From NCBI GenBank assembly GCA_017548125.1, contig JAFYNK010000023.1, positions 62,001 to 126,000 of the forward strand: DNA of 64,000 nucleotides, given 5' to 3'. The notes under the pieces are model-generated. The model ran no database searches and was not told where the DNA came from. It saw only the letters and a program-made list of their open reading frames with translations. Below, one piece after another: positions 1 to 8,857 of the stretch; the stretch's first letter is position 1, and the number at the start of each line of letters is the position of its first letter. Source of the stretch: Bacteroidales bacterium. Its GTDB lineage: Bacteria > Bacteroidota > Bacteroidia > Bacteroidales > F082. The translations under genes were made by a program, and so were the position numbers.

Positions 1-103
1 AGCCTCGGTTTATGCTAGTTTGAATAAGTGTGAAAAATGACGGACCGAAACCCATTACTAAAGCTAGGGAAAGTCCAATTATAATGCCTTCAATAAAAAT
101 CAT
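1..103 (-). CDS. LysE-family exporter, N-terminal fragment
   Basis: Only the first 34 codons lie in the window; the gene continues past its left edge. The translation opens MIFIEGIIIGLSLALVMGFG and continues with PSFFTLIQTS, which fits the first membrane helix of LysE/RhtB amino-acid exporters (a short periplasmic start, then a hydrophobic helix with a GPSFF-like motif). Its ATG overlaps the TGA of the upstream GH3-like gene in an ATGA arrangement, so the two are probably translationally coupled. The family call rests on a short fragment only. Confidence 0.6.
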   Translation of the reverse strand, partial: MIFIEGIIIGLSLALVMGFGPSFFTLIQTSINRG

Positions 104-1647
104 TTGTTAAAATTTAATGATGAAATAAACTCTTTCCAATCTTCGTATCTCTTGCCTTTTAAAACACGAGGGAATTTTGTTGCTCCGCCAATTTTAGCGT
201 TCTTTTCCATAAAGTCGTAGAAGACGTGAGTCGGCAAGACGTCGATATATAAATCTTTCAGAGCTTCCTCTCGTTCAACGCGATAGTCATCGTTCAATAT
301 TTTCAGATTTTCGTCTATTCTTTTCAAGGCTGCTTCTTTGTCAATAGGCTCATCGCAACCTATATACCAATGATGTGCGAAAGTCTTGTCTTGACGAAAT
401 CCTGCAACAGTAAACTCTTTTATATCGACTTTAAATTCATTGGAAATATTTTCAATGGCTTGATTCATATTATCTTGCGATAAATGTTCACCAACGAGAC
501 TCAGGAATTGCTTTGTTCTGCCTGTGATTATTATCTCACATTTTTCTTTGTTGACGAATTTTATTACATCGCCGATGAGATAGCGCCACGAACCTGCGTT
601 TGTTGAAAGCAAAATTGCGTAATCGACGTTTTCTTCAATTTCCTTTATTGTAAGAGTATGGCAGTCTTGTTTTATGTTGCCGTCGTTTGTGAAATTTTTT
701 TCGTTGAAGGGAACAAATTCGTAATAAATGCCATTATCAACGATTAGTTGCATTATACGTTTGTTCAAATCGACTTGATAAGCGATATAACCTTCTGATG
801 CTAAATAACTTTCGCTGTAAACTACAGGTTTTCCGAAGAGTTTTTCGAAACTTTTTTCGTAAGGTGCGAAAGCTACTCCGCTATGAACATAAGCCGATAA
901 TGATGGCCATAAGTCATGGATTGTGTTTAAGTTATATTCTTTTATGATACGTTCGAGAAGTATTTGCACCCAAGATGGAACGCCTACTAGAACGCCGATG
1001 TCCCACGACGGTGCCTTCTTTACCATCTCGTCTAGTTTTGTGTTCCAGTCTGTCGTCTTTGAGATCTTTCTTCCTGGTTTATAAAAATACTCGAACCAGA
1101 ATGGCAGTTTTGCAGCCGATATTCCTGACAAGTCGCCAGAATAATAAGTTCCGTTATATTGAAGGTGAGTGCTGCCGCCAATCATGAGAAAGCCTTTATC
1201 GTAGAAGTCTAAAGGAAAATCGTATTTTGTTGCTGTCAATATTTGTCTTAGACTGGCTTTCTTTATGGAATTCAACATGTTGTTGGTGATAGGAATAAAT
1301 TTGCTTGATGCTTCAGATGTTCCTGAACTTAAAGCAAAATAATTGATTTTTCCTGGCCATGTAACGAAAGTCTCACCGTTCAAGGCGCGGAACCACCAAT
1401 TCTTATACATTGAGTTGTAGTCGAAGATTGGAACATTCTTTCTGTAAGAGTCAAGAATGTTGTCAGATTTGAGTATTTCATCAAAGTGGTAATGTTCTCC
1501 GAAAGCAGTATTGGCAGCTCTTCTGAGCAGTTTCTTTAGTTCTTTAGTCTGTGCCTTTATAGGATCTAATCTTTTCTGTTTCATATCGATAGGGATATTT
1601 CCAACAGAATAGACAGTCTTCATTAATGAGCCAAAAATCTTCGACAT
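100..1647 (-). CDS. GH3 auxin-responsive promoter family protein
   Basis: A 515-residue protein of the Bacteroidetes GH3-like family, members of the adenylate-forming (ANL) superfamily. In plants GH3 enzymes conjugate amino acids to acyl substrates; the substrate of the bacterial members is not established. Visible motifs are the phosphate-binding segment SSGTSEASSK (residues 107-116), a YLASEGYIAYQ segment in the middle and ITGRTKQFLSLVGEHLS toward the C-terminus. There is no signal peptide, so it should be cytoplasmic. Length is normal for the family. It is transcribed away from the 1752 gene, and its stop codon overlaps the LysE start, suggesting a two-gene operon. Confidence 0.85.
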   Translation of the reverse strand: MSKIFGSLMKTVYSVGNIPIDMKQKRLDPIKAQTKELKKLLRRAANTAFGEHYHFDEILKSDNILDSYRKNVPIFDYNSMYKNWWFRALNGETFVTWPGKINYFALSSGTSEASSKFIPITNNMLNSIKKASLRQILTATKYDFPLDFYDKGFLMIGGSTHLQYNGTYYSGDLSGISAAKLPFWFEYFYKPGRKISKTTDWNTKLDEMVKKAPSWDIGVLVGVPSWVQILLERIIKEYNLNTIHDLWPSLSAYVHSGVAFAPYEKSFEKLFGKPVVYSESYLASEGYIAYQVDLNKRIMQLIVDNGIYYEFVPFNEKNFTNDGNIKQDCHTLTIKEIEENVDYAILLSTNAGSWRYLIGDVIKFVNKEKCEIIITGRTKQFLSLVGEHLSQDNMNQAIENISNEFKVDIKEFTVAGFRQDKTFAHHWYIGCDEPIDKEAALKRIDENLKILNDDYRVEREEALKDLYIDVLPTHVFYDFMEKNAKIGGATKFPRVLKGKRYEDWKEFISSLNFNK

Positions 1648-1670
1648 AGTGGTATTTTTTTTTATTACTA

Positions 1671-1678
1671 CAAAAATA
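1671..1678 (-). promoter_or_regulatory. -7 box of the GH3-like gene
   Basis: On the minus strand the bases read TATTTTTG, an exact match to the Bacteroidetes -7 consensus TAnnTTTG, 24 bp before the ATG. It is back to back with the plus-strand box at 1709-1716. Confidence 0.6.
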
Positions 1679-1708
1679 GAAAAAAACTTTTGTTTTTAAA
1701 AAAAATGT

Positions 1709-1716
1709 TATTTTTG
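1709..1716 (+). promoter_or_regulatory. -7 box of the small outer-membrane protein gene
   Basis: TATTTTTG matches TAnnTTTG exactly, 35 bp before the ATG. A TTTG at 1689-1692 could be the -33 element, although the 16-bp spacing is a little short. Confidence 0.6.
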
Positions 1717-1751
1717 TAGTCATAATATTAACAACTTAAAATTCTAAAATC

Positions 1752-2183
1752 ATGAAAAAATTTTTACTTTTAGTAGTAGCATTTGTATTCTTAGGAATTG
1801 GTGCTCAAGCACAAGAAATGCGTAAAGGTCAAATGGTAGGTAGTGCACGTATTAATTTCGCTCCAACAATTGCTGTTTCAGCTGATTACGGTATGTGGGA
1901 TCATCTTATCAATAACAATGACGCTATTTCACTTGGTGCTCAAGCTGGTTTAAAATTCTATGAAAATGGTATTGGCATATTAGTAGCAGCAAGAGGTAAC
2001 TTCCACTATCAATTTGTTAATAAATTAGATACATACGCAGGTATAAGCTTAGGTTATGCTTATGGTGGATTCGGTTTCGGTGGACAATTAGGTGCACGTT
2101 ACTACTTCAACAACAAATTCGCTGGTAACATTGAATTTGGTGGTTTCACAGGCTTCGCTCTTGGTGTATCAATGAAACTCTAA
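1752..2183 (+). CDS. Small outer-membrane beta-barrel protein
   Basis: A 143-residue exported protein. The N-terminus MKKFLLLVVAFVFLGIGAQA is a clear signal peptide with cleavage before QEMRKGQ. The mature part is rich in Gly, aromatic and alternating polar/hydrophobic residues (GISLGYAYGGFGFGGQLGA, then a final strand ending LGVSMKL), as in small eight-strand outer-membrane barrels. No enzymatic motif is visible. It has its own promoter and is followed at once by a strong bidirectional hairpin terminator, so it is a single-gene unit. The specific function is unknown. Confidence 0.75.
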   Translation: MKKFLLLVVAFVFLGIGAQAQEMRKGQMVGSARINFAPTIAVSADYGMWDHLINNNDAISLGAQAGLKFYENGIGILVAARGNFHYQFVNKLDTYAGISLGYAYGGFGFGGQLGARYYFNNKFAGNIEFGGFTGFALGVSMKL

Positions 2184-2205
2184 TAACATAATTTGATAAA
2201 GCATA

Positions 2206-2232
2206 AAAGTCCGTAAGTCATTTACGGACTTT
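2206..2232. terminator. Bidirectional intrinsic terminator
   Basis: An 11-bp perfect stem, AAAGTCCGTAA (2206-2216) pairing with 2222-2232, with a five-base loop. It is followed by a T-run on the plus strand and an A-run on the other side. It lies between convergent genes; the stop codon of the minus-strand gene (2218-2220) is in the loop. Confidence 0.8.
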
Positions 2233-4830
2233 TTTTGTTGCCAAAACCGTAACTTTTCTGATTCTTTTTACAAATCCCTTCAAGTTGAATATCTCTGCTT
2301 GAACAATATAAATTCCAGGTTCGAGAAGATGGTTGCTGTCGTCAGTGCCGTTCCATGAAACAAAACCTTCGTTATTCACTAAGCTGTTGTTCAATAAATC
2401 CTTTACTAATCTTCCTTTTGAATTGAATATTTTGATGTTTAAAGTGTAAGCGTTTTCATCTAAATAATAATATATATTACAAATATCGTCAAAGCCATCG
2501 CCGTCGGGTGAGAAAATTTCCGGAGTGATATTTATCTCGTTATCACTATTGATTTCTTTCAAGTCGTCTGACATTGAATTTTTATATCCTGGCGTTCCAT
2601 AATTTACATTATAAGCGGCTGAGTGCCAGTTGTTTTTATCGTATGATGGATTCTCTGATGAAATTCTTTCCAAGGAAACACCTTTTGTTTCAACTAGTAA
2701 ATCGTAATGCATTTTTTCTGAATAAAAAACTTCGTCGATAATATTTCTGCTTTTGTCACATATTATAATATGACCTTCGTCATTCGGCAAAGATGGGAGC
2801 GATTCAATATCCAAAAAATTATCGTAATGGCTATCGTATTGAGATTTAACGATTTCACCATTTGTTGACAACAGACAATATGATTCAGGAAGCAAGATTT
2901 TTATCGTTTTGCATATTTCTTTGACAACAGTGTCTGCTGGATTTGGAAAACTTTCTTTTATTGTCCCGATCATGATTTTGCTTAAATCGATGACTTTGTC
3001 GGAGCGATTGTAAAGTTCAACGTATTCCACTCCAGGAGAAATAGGGTCGAAAAGTATTTCGTTGATAATTATATCATTATTTTCAAATTGAGAAGGTATT
3101 CCGAAGACTGCCTCGATTTCTTTTTCAATAGCGATGTCTTTGCAGTTTCTTACATTATTAATACTAAGGGTATATAATCTTTTTTCTTCAAAATCTTTAT
3201 TGAAGATGAGTTTTACATAATCTTTTTTGTCAGTAAAAATGTAAGCTTCGTCTGGATGAAGATTATATTCTTTAATTCTGTAATTTTCAATATTTTGCAA
3301 TGTCTTAATATTCATATTTTGGTTGAATTGAATTTCAATCGCATTATTTGAAATCGGGCTTATATAATTGATTTTTGGAATAATTATGTTTTCTTTTTCA
3401 ATAGAATTAATTTTTCCAGGAGTTCCTCCCCTATTGCAAATTGAGCTTTTCCAATTAGCTTTGCCTGCGCACGGATTTAGAGCGTCGATCTGTTCCAACG
3501 ACCATCCGCCTTCTTTTTTGTAATCTGTATCATGCCATGAGATGTCAAAATCTATAGAAGAAATGTAATTGTCGTTTTTATCAGTCAATGTAAGATTTGT
3601 TCCGGAATTAGTTATCTGAAAAGAAGAGAATGAATGGTATTTCCCATAATTAGACAATTCATTTACGGCATCGTTATGACATAAAATAAGATAGTCATCA
3701 GCTTGTATTTCAATGTTTTCACTGATTATATGTTCTGTATTTCCAATTAAAAATTTCCAGTTTTTTATATTGATAGGAAAATCTGATGTGTTATATAATT
3801 CTACATATTCCCAATTGGGAAGTTCAATCTGAGGCGAAGGGTCTGCCATAATTTCATTGATGACAATGTCATATTCTTTTGCGTTGTAATGCAAGAACTT
3901 ATAAATTATATCTTCGGAAATATTGCCTTCTAAATCTTCAATGTTTTTTATTATTAAAGTATGATAAACACCTTCTTCTATTTCATTTTCAAATGTTAAA
4001 ATCAAAGTAGAAATGCTATTTCCATAACTTACTTTTTTAGGATTAGCATTGTAGTTTTCGATTAAGAAGTTTTCTTTTTTTAAAGATTTTTCATTTATTG
4101 CTTCATTGAAATTCAGTTGTATATTGAAATTGTCAATAATTTCACAATTTAACAGTTCTGCTGCGATGCTGTCGATGATTTTTATACCTATGTAAATATC
4201 GTCAAAATAGAATTGTTTTGTGTTGCTGTTTGTGAATGTGCAAAGGAAGCCCAAACGTGCGTCTTGATTAAAAACGGCGAAGGCTTCATCAAAGGCGCTT
4301 GCCTCCAATTCATAGCCTCCGCTTCCGTCTTTGTCTATATAAATATTCCAAGTTTTTGATTCATCGTATGTTACTTTTATAAAAGCAGAGAATGATGAAG
4401 CGATAAATGTGTCTGTTCCGCGACAAAGGCTTGTTGTTTCGCCATTATCAAGTCGCAATAATTCAATAACATCATCGCTTCCCGATTCTCCCAAACGTAA
4501 GATATAAGCCTGATGGCAGTTTGTCAAATCTTGATTGTCGGCATATAAATAAACATCGCAGAAATTTTTTGAAGAAGGAGAGAATTTTTCCTTGAGCCAG
4601 AATCGCCATTCCATCGTCTCTGTTTTTATGTAAGCTGCTGATAGATAAGCCTCTCCTCCTGAATTGGCATTCAGTTGTAACTGATAATCTTCATTGACTA
4701 TAAAAATGCTGTCGCTGCCGAACCAAGCAGGATTTTCGTTGAAATTACCGTCTGAAAAATCATCGAAAACTTGCGCCCGACAAATATCAAAAACTGATAT
4801 TAATAAGGATAATAATAAAATAGGTCTCAT
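2218..4830 (-). CDS. Lamin-tail-domain surface protein with gliding/T9SS-like C-terminus
   Basis: An 870-residue exported protein beginning MRPILLLSLLISVFDICRAQ. Two lamin-tail (LTD) domains are visible by their typical openings: DIVINEIMADPSP with NWEYVELYN (about residue 320) and DIIINEILFDPISPGVEYVE (about residue 585). Each is preceded by an Ig-like segment of the Big_5/SbsA kind (residues about 215-315 and 485-580). The N-terminal 200 residues resemble a LamG/concanavalin-like fold. The C-terminus begins PEIFSPDGDGFDDIC and continues as a FlgD-like/gliding-motility sorting region. It is probably surface-exposed; the ligand is unknown. Confidence 0.75.
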   Translation of the reverse strand: MRPILLLSLLISVFDICRAQVFDDFSDGNFNENPAWFGSDSIFIVNEDYQLQLNANSGGEAYLSAAYIKTETMEWRFWLKEKFSPSSKNFCDVYLYADNQDLTNCHQAYILRLGESGSDDVIELLRLDNGETTSLCRGTDTFIASSFSAFIKVTYDESKTWNIYIDKDGSGGYELEASAFDEAFAVFNQDARLGFLCTFTNSNTKQFYFDDIYIGIKIIDSIAAELLNCEIIDNFNIQLNFNEAINEKSLKKENFLIENYNANPKKVSYGNSISTLILTFENEIEEGVYHTLIIKNIEDLEGNISEDIIYKFLHYNAKEYDIVINEIMADPSPQIELPNWEYVELYNTSDFPINIKNWKFLIGNTEHIISENIEIQADDYLILCHNDAVNELSNYGKYHSFSSFQITNSGTNLTLTDKNDNYISSIDFDISWHDTDYKKEGGWSLEQIDALNPCAGKANWKSSICNRGGTPGKINSIEKENIIIPKINYISPISNNAIEIQFNQNMNIKTLQNIENYRIKEYNLHPDEAYIFTDKKDYVKLIFNKDFEEKRLYTLSINNVRNCKDIAIEKEIEAVFGIPSQFENNDIIINEILFDPISPGVEYVELYNRSDKVIDLSKIMIGTIKESFPNPADTVVKEICKTIKILLPESYCLLSTNGEIVKSQYDSHYDNFLDIESLPSLPNDEGHIIICDKSRNIIDEVFYSEKMHYDLLVETKGVSLERISSENPSYDKNNWHSAAYNVNYGTPGYKNSMSDDLKEINSDNEINITPEIFSPDGDGFDDICNIYYYLDENAYTLNIKIFNSKGRLVKDLLNNSLVNNEGFVSWNGTDDSNHLLEPGIYIVQAEIFNLKGFVKRIRKVTVLATKKVRK

Positions 4831-4878
4831 TGTTTTTAGTTTTTACATTTTACGCTTTTAAGATTTCCAATAAATTCG

Positions 4879-4886
4879 TATTTTTG
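4879..4886 (+). promoter_or_regulatory. Candidate -7 box upstream of asd
   Basis: TATTTTTG fits TAnnTTTG exactly and points toward asd. It lies about 130 bp before the start codon, leaving a long AT-rich leader in which no clear structure was seen. Confidence 0.4.
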
Positions 4887-5016
4887 CAGGTAAAAGTACA
4901 GCTTTTTTCTTTAAGTTCCTGATTTTTAACTATTTTTAACTTTTGTGTTAATAATTGTTAAAAATGAATCAAAAAGAGTATAAAAAAAGCCGTTTTTAAT
5001 TAATATTTTTTAAGAA

Positions 5017-6006
5017 ATGAAAGTAGCTGTTATAGGTGCAACAGGTTTAGTGGGGCAAAAAATGTTACAGGTTTTAGCTGAACAGAATTTGCCTATTGAT
5101 GAAATTATTGTAGCAGCATCGGATAAATCTGTTGGAAAGAAGACATCATATAAAGGAAAAGAGCTTACGTTAATATCTGTAGATCAAGCTGTTGAAGAAA
5201 GACCAAATATTGCGATTTTTTCGGCAGGAGCTGAAGTCTCTCTTCAATATGCCAAGAAATTTGCAGCAAATGGAACATACGTCATAGATAACAGTTCGGC
5301 TTGGCGCAAAGATAAAGACGTACCTTTAGTTGTTCCAGAAATCAATGCTTCAGATATTAGCGTTGATAATCATATAATTGCAAATCCAAACTGTACAACA
5401 ATATGTATGTTGATGGCTCTCGCGCCATTGCATAGAAGATATAACGCAAAACGTCTCGTCATCTCCACATATCAGTCGGTGAGCGGAAGCGGTCATAAAG
5501 GTCTTAACCAGCTGGCTGCTGAGCAAAAGGGCGAAGTGTCTGATAATCCGGCATATCCACATCAGATACATGAGAATGTCATTCCTCATGGCGGTTCTTT
5601 TTCAGATACAGGCTACACTGCTGAAGAAGAGAAACTCATGTTTGAGACAAATAAGATTTTACATTCCGACATCGCTGTTACAGCAACAGTCGTTCGCGTT
5701 CCTGTGTATGGAGGCCATTCTGAAAGTGTCAATGTTGTGTTTGAACAACAGTTTGATATCGATGAAGTTAGAAGTATTTTATCGAATGCTTCAGGTGTTA
5801 CTCTTTACGATAATCCAAGTGAAAATATCTATCCAACGCCGGTGATGGCATACGATAAGGACGATGTTTTCGTCGGAAGATTACGTCGTGACTTCAGCAT
5901 CGAGAAAGGATTGAATTTCTGGGTCGTTTCCGACAATATAAGAAAAGGAGCAGCCACAAATGCAGTGCAGATTGCTAAATATATAATCGAGAATTTTGCA
6001 ATATGA
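5017..6006 (+). CDS. asd: Aspartate-semialdehyde dehydrogenase
   Basis: A 329-residue cytoplasmic enzyme that reduces aspartyl-4-phosphate to aspartate semialdehyde with NADPH, at the branch to lysine/diaminopimelate, threonine and methionine. The N-terminal NADP-binding motif is GATGLVGQKML. The catalytic cysteine is Cys126 in NPNCTTICM. The substrate-binding region GSGHKG follows, and the RVPVYGGHS motif is in the C-terminal domain. Length is typical. The stop overlaps the ribF start by four bases (ATGA), indicating an asd-ribF operon. Confidence 0.96.
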   Translation: MKVAVIGATGLVGQKMLQVLAEQNLPIDEIIVAASDKSVGKKTSYKGKELTLISVDQAVEERPNIAIFSAGAEVSLQYAKKFAANGTYVIDNSSAWRKDKDVPLVVPEINASDISVDNHIIANPNCTTICMLMALAPLHRRYNAKRLVISTYQSVSGSGHKGLNQLAAEQKGEVSDNPAYPHQIHENVIPHGGSFSDTGYTAEEEKLMFETNKILHSDIAVTATVVRVPVYGGHSESVNVVFEQQFDIDEVRSILSNASGVTLYDNPSENIYPTPVMAYDKDDVFVGRLRRDFSIEKGLNFWVVSDNIRKGAATNAVQIAKYIIENFAI

Positions 6007-6929
6007 AGATTTACAATAACTTCTCCGATTTTATAAAAGTACCCAATGCAATAGTCACTATCGGTACTTTCGATGGTGTTCACCTCGGTCATCAGGCTAT
6101 TCTGAAAGATATGGTGAATACAGCGAAAGAGATTGGCGGTGAGACAGTTGTAATTACGTTCTATCCCCATCCTAGGCAGGTCCTTAATATCAATGCATCA
6201 AGTCTTAGATTCATAACGACACAGGAAGAAAAACTTAAGCTTCTTGAAAAGTCAGGCGTTGATAATGTGATAGTTGTGAATTTTACTAAAGAATTTTCAC
6301 GCGTTTCTTCAGAAGATTTCATCCGTGATTATATCTTAAAACATATAAATCCTGTGAAACTCGTAATAGGTTATGATCATCATTTTGGAAATAACAGAAT
6401 GGGCGACTTCAACCTTCTCAATGAGATGCAAGATAAATATAATTTTAAGGTTCAACGTATTGAAGCACATGATGTTGAAAATATAGCCGTTAGTTCTACC
6501 AAGATACGTCATTCCTTGAAGCAAGGCGATGTTGGTCGCGCCAACGCTCTTCTAGGTTATCAATTTTCATATATCGGAAAAGTCGTTTCAGGAAATAAGA
6601 TAGGAAGGGAAATAGGTTATCGTACAGCCAACATTGATATTGATAAAGAATTTCGTCTTATTGAGACTTCTGGAGTTTATGCGACATACGTTGATTATGA
6701 AGGAAAAGAATATAAATCAATGACTTATATCGGAAAGAAACCGACAATCAACAATGATGAGATTGAAAACATAGAGGTTCATCTCTTTGATTTTGATGGT
6801 GACTTATACGATAAAGAGATAAAAGTACGTTTCGTTAAAAGAATCAGAGGCGAACAGAAATTCGAGAGTCTCGATGCTTTGAAAAAACAAATTCAGATTG
6901 ACGAGAAAAATATTAGAGAAATATTATAA
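6003..6929 (+). CDS. ribF: Bifunctional riboflavin kinase / FAD synthetase
   Basis: A 308-residue enzyme that makes FMN and then FAD from riboflavin. The N-terminal nucleotidyltransferase domain (about residues 1-180) shows the motif TIGTFDGVHLGHQAIL and the IGYDHHFG segment. The C-terminal flavokinase domain starts around GNKIGREIGYRTANI and contains the GVYATYV and KPTIN segments expected for ATP and flavin binding. The length is normal for prokaryotic RibF. It is translationally coupled to asd. Confidence 0.95.
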   Translation: MKIYNNFSDFIKVPNAIVTIGTFDGVHLGHQAILKDMVNTAKEIGGETVVITFYPHPRQVLNINASSLRFITTQEEKLKLLEKSGVDNVIVVNFTKEFSRVSSEDFIRDYILKHINPVKLVIGYDHHFGNNRMGDFNLLNEMQDKYNFKVQRIEAHDVENIAVSSTKIRHSLKQGDVGRANALLGYQFSYIGKVVSGNKIGREIGYRTANIDIDKEFRLIETSGVYATYVDYEGKEYKSMTYIGKKPTINNDEIENIEVHLFDFDGDLYDKEIKVRFVKRIRGEQKFESLDALKKQIQIDEKNIREIL

Positions 6930-6962
6930 ATTATTGATTAACAACATTAAAATTTATTTGAT

Positions 6963-8705
6963 ATGAAAAAACTATTAACACTTTTAGTTATGATGTGCGT
7001 AGTTTCTTTTATGAAACCTGCACAGGCATGTACCAATTTCTTAATCACACCAGGTGCTTCTACTGATGGTTCTTCTATCGTTTCATACGCAGCAGACTCA
7101 CACGTACTTTATGGTGAATTGTACCACTATCCAGCTGCTGACTATCCAGAAGGCGCTATGAGAGAAATCATTGATTGGGACTCAGGAAGATATGTAGGCA
7201 GAATCCCAGAAGTTGCTCATACTTATAACGTTGTAGGTAACATGAACGAATGGCAGCTCGTCATCGCTGAGACAACATACGGCGGTCTTCCAAACTTAGG
7301 CAATCCAGAAGGTCTTATCGACTACGGCAGCTTGATTTACATCACATTACAACGTGCTAAGACAGCTCGTGAGGCTATCAAGACAATGGCAGAATTGGTT
7401 GCTAACTACGGTTATATGAGTGATGGCGAATCATTCTCAATCGCTGACCCTAACGAAGTCTGGATCATGGAACTCATCGGCAAAGGTCAAGAAAAAGGCG
7501 CTGTTTGGGTAGCTCGCCGTGTGCCAGATGGTTATGTTTCAGCTCACGCTAACCAGGCTCGTATCACAACTTTCCCATTGGCTAACAAACAAAACAAAAA
7601 CAGTATCACTTCAAAAAACCTCGACAAACTTTTGAAGAATGCTAACATCGACTGTGTTTATGCAGAAGACGTTATCTCATTTGCAAAGAAAAATAACTTA
7701 TATGCTGGTCCTGACGGACAATTCTCATTCTCAGACGTTTATGCTCCAGTAGATTTCAGCGGAGCAAGAGCATGTGATATGCGTGTTTGGGCTATGTTCA
7801 ACCAAATTGTTGACGGCATGGACCAATATTGGGATTATGCAACAGGCAGAGACATTAAACGTGCAAAACCATACGTAAGCGGTGAATGCCAAACTCCTGA
7901 AAATTTCCCAACAAACAGAATGCCTTTATGGGTTAAGCCAAATGAAAAAGTTAGCGTTTTAGACGTTATGGCATTTATGCGTGACCACCTTGAAGGTACA
8001 GAACTCGATATGTCACAAGACGTTGGCGCTGGCCCATTCCACTGTCCATACAGATCACGTCCTATGGGCTGGGAAGTTGATGGCGTTTCATACGTTCACG
8101 AACGCACTACAGCAACACAACAAACAGGATTCTCATTCGTAGCACAATGCCGTCCTAACACAATCAAAGAAATCGGTGGTATCATCTGGTTCGGCGTTGA
8201 CGATGCAGCAAGCACAGTATATTGCCCAATGTACACATGTATGACAGAAATTCCTCTCTGCTATCGCGAAGGCAATGGCGGCATCATGGAATATTCAGAG
8301 ACAGCAGCGTTCTGGATATTTAACCAAGTTTCAAACTGGGCTTATACAAAATATGAATATATCCATCCAGAAATAGCTGAAAAACAAGCTAATTATGAAA
8401 AACATTGGGTTGAAGCCGTCGCTCATACTGACGCAAGAGCAGCTAAACTTTACAACGAAAATCCTGCATCAGCAGTTGATTTCTTGACATCATTCTCATG
8501 TAGAGAAGCTGAAAAATTGACAGCAGACTGGAGAGAATTCTACAAATATTTATTTGTAAAATATATGGACTTCAACATCAAGACGGCTCAGTCAACTCCA
8601 AAGAGTCACAAATATATAGCTCCAAAAGTTGAACAACCTAAATATAGCGAAGATTACTACAGAGCAATCATCGAACAAACAGGCGATAAACTTAAAGCTT
8701 ATTAA
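6963..8705 (+). CDS. C69-family dipeptidase, secreted
   Basis: A 580-residue protein of the peptidase C69 (PepD-like) N-terminal-nucleophile family, which cleaves dipeptides. The signal peptide MKKLLTLLVMMCVVSFMKPA precedes QA and Cys23. Cys23, in ACTNFLITPGAS, is the predicted nucleophile exposed by processing. Further family landmarks are the GLPNLGNPEGLIDYGSLIY region and GESFSIADPNEVWIMELIGK. Length is normal for Bacteroidetes members. It follows ribF by 33 bp but also precedes a strong terminator. Its TAA stop is the first part of a tandem repeat array. Confidence 0.92.
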   Translation: MKKLLTLLVMMCVVSFMKPAQACTNFLITPGASTDGSSIVSYAADSHVLYGELYHYPAADYPEGAMREIIDWDSGRYVGRIPEVAHTYNVVGNMNEWQLVIAETTYGGLPNLGNPEGLIDYGSLIYITLQRAKTAREAIKTMAELVANYGYMSDGESFSIADPNEVWIMELIGKGQEKGAVWVARRVPDGYVSAHANQARITTFPLANKQNKNSITSKNLDKLLKNANIDCVYAEDVISFAKKNNLYAGPDGQFSFSDVYAPVDFSGARACDMRVWAMFNQIVDGMDQYWDYATGRDIKRAKPYVSGECQTPENFPTNRMPLWVKPNEKVSVLDVMAFMRDHLEGTELDMSQDVGAGPFHCPYRSRPMGWEVDGVSYVHERTTATQQTGFSFVAQCRPNTIKEIGGIIWFGVDDAASTVYCPMYTCMTEIPLCYREGNGGIMEYSETAAFWIFNQVSNWAYTKYEYIHPEIAEKQANYEKHWVEAVAHTDARAAKLYNENPASAVDFLTSFSCREAEKLTADWREFYKYLFVKYMDFNIKTAQSTPKSHKYIAPKVEQPKYSEDYYRAIIEQTGDKLKAY

Positions 8706-8740
8706 GACTATAAGACTACAAGACAACAAGACAACAAGTA
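8704..8740 (+). repeat. 8-bp-period repeat array, family A (left arm)
   Basis: Four imperfect 8-bp units (AAGACTAT, AAGACTAC, AAGACAAC, AAGACAAC) begin inside the TAA stop codon of the C69 dipeptidase gene. Together with 8784-8815 they form an inverted pair around the terminator. Confidence 0.85.
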
Positions 8741-8741
8741 T

Positions 8742-8767
8742 AAGGCGCACTAACTAAAGTGCGCCTT
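8742..8767 (+). terminator. Intrinsic terminator after the C69 dipeptidase gene
   Basis: A perfect 10-bp stem AAGGCGCACT (8742-8751) pairs with AGTGCGCCTT (8758-8767), followed by a T-rich run. Confidence 0.9.
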
Positions 8768-8783
8768 TTTTATTTTGAAACAT

Positions 8784-8815
8784 ATAGTCTTATAGACTTG
8801 TAGTCTTGTTGACTT
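8784..8815 (-). repeat. 8-bp-period repeat array, family A (right arm)
   Basis: Four units read on the plus strand as ATAGTCTT, ATAGACTT, GTAGTCTT, GTTGACTT, the inverse of the units at 8704-8740. The array overlaps the probable -33 element of the next gene. Confidence 0.85.
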
Positions 8816-8828
8816 TTTTTTATCTTTG
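8798..8828 (+). promoter_or_regulatory. Promoter of the Omp28-like T9SS protein gene
   Basis: TTG (8798-8800), a 20-bp spacer and TATCTTTG (8821-8828) match the Bacteroidetes -33/-7 arrangement well. The -33 TTG lies inside the family A repeat array, so the repeat may have contributed to this promoter. Confidence 0.6.
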
Positions 8829-8857
8829 CACCCCTAAATTAATCAACAAAATTATTT

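Noticed and set aside
8704..8815. Possible CRISPR array
   Set aside because: Units are only 7-8 bp, without spacers of constant length, and no cas genes are in the window. The same holds for the other arrays.
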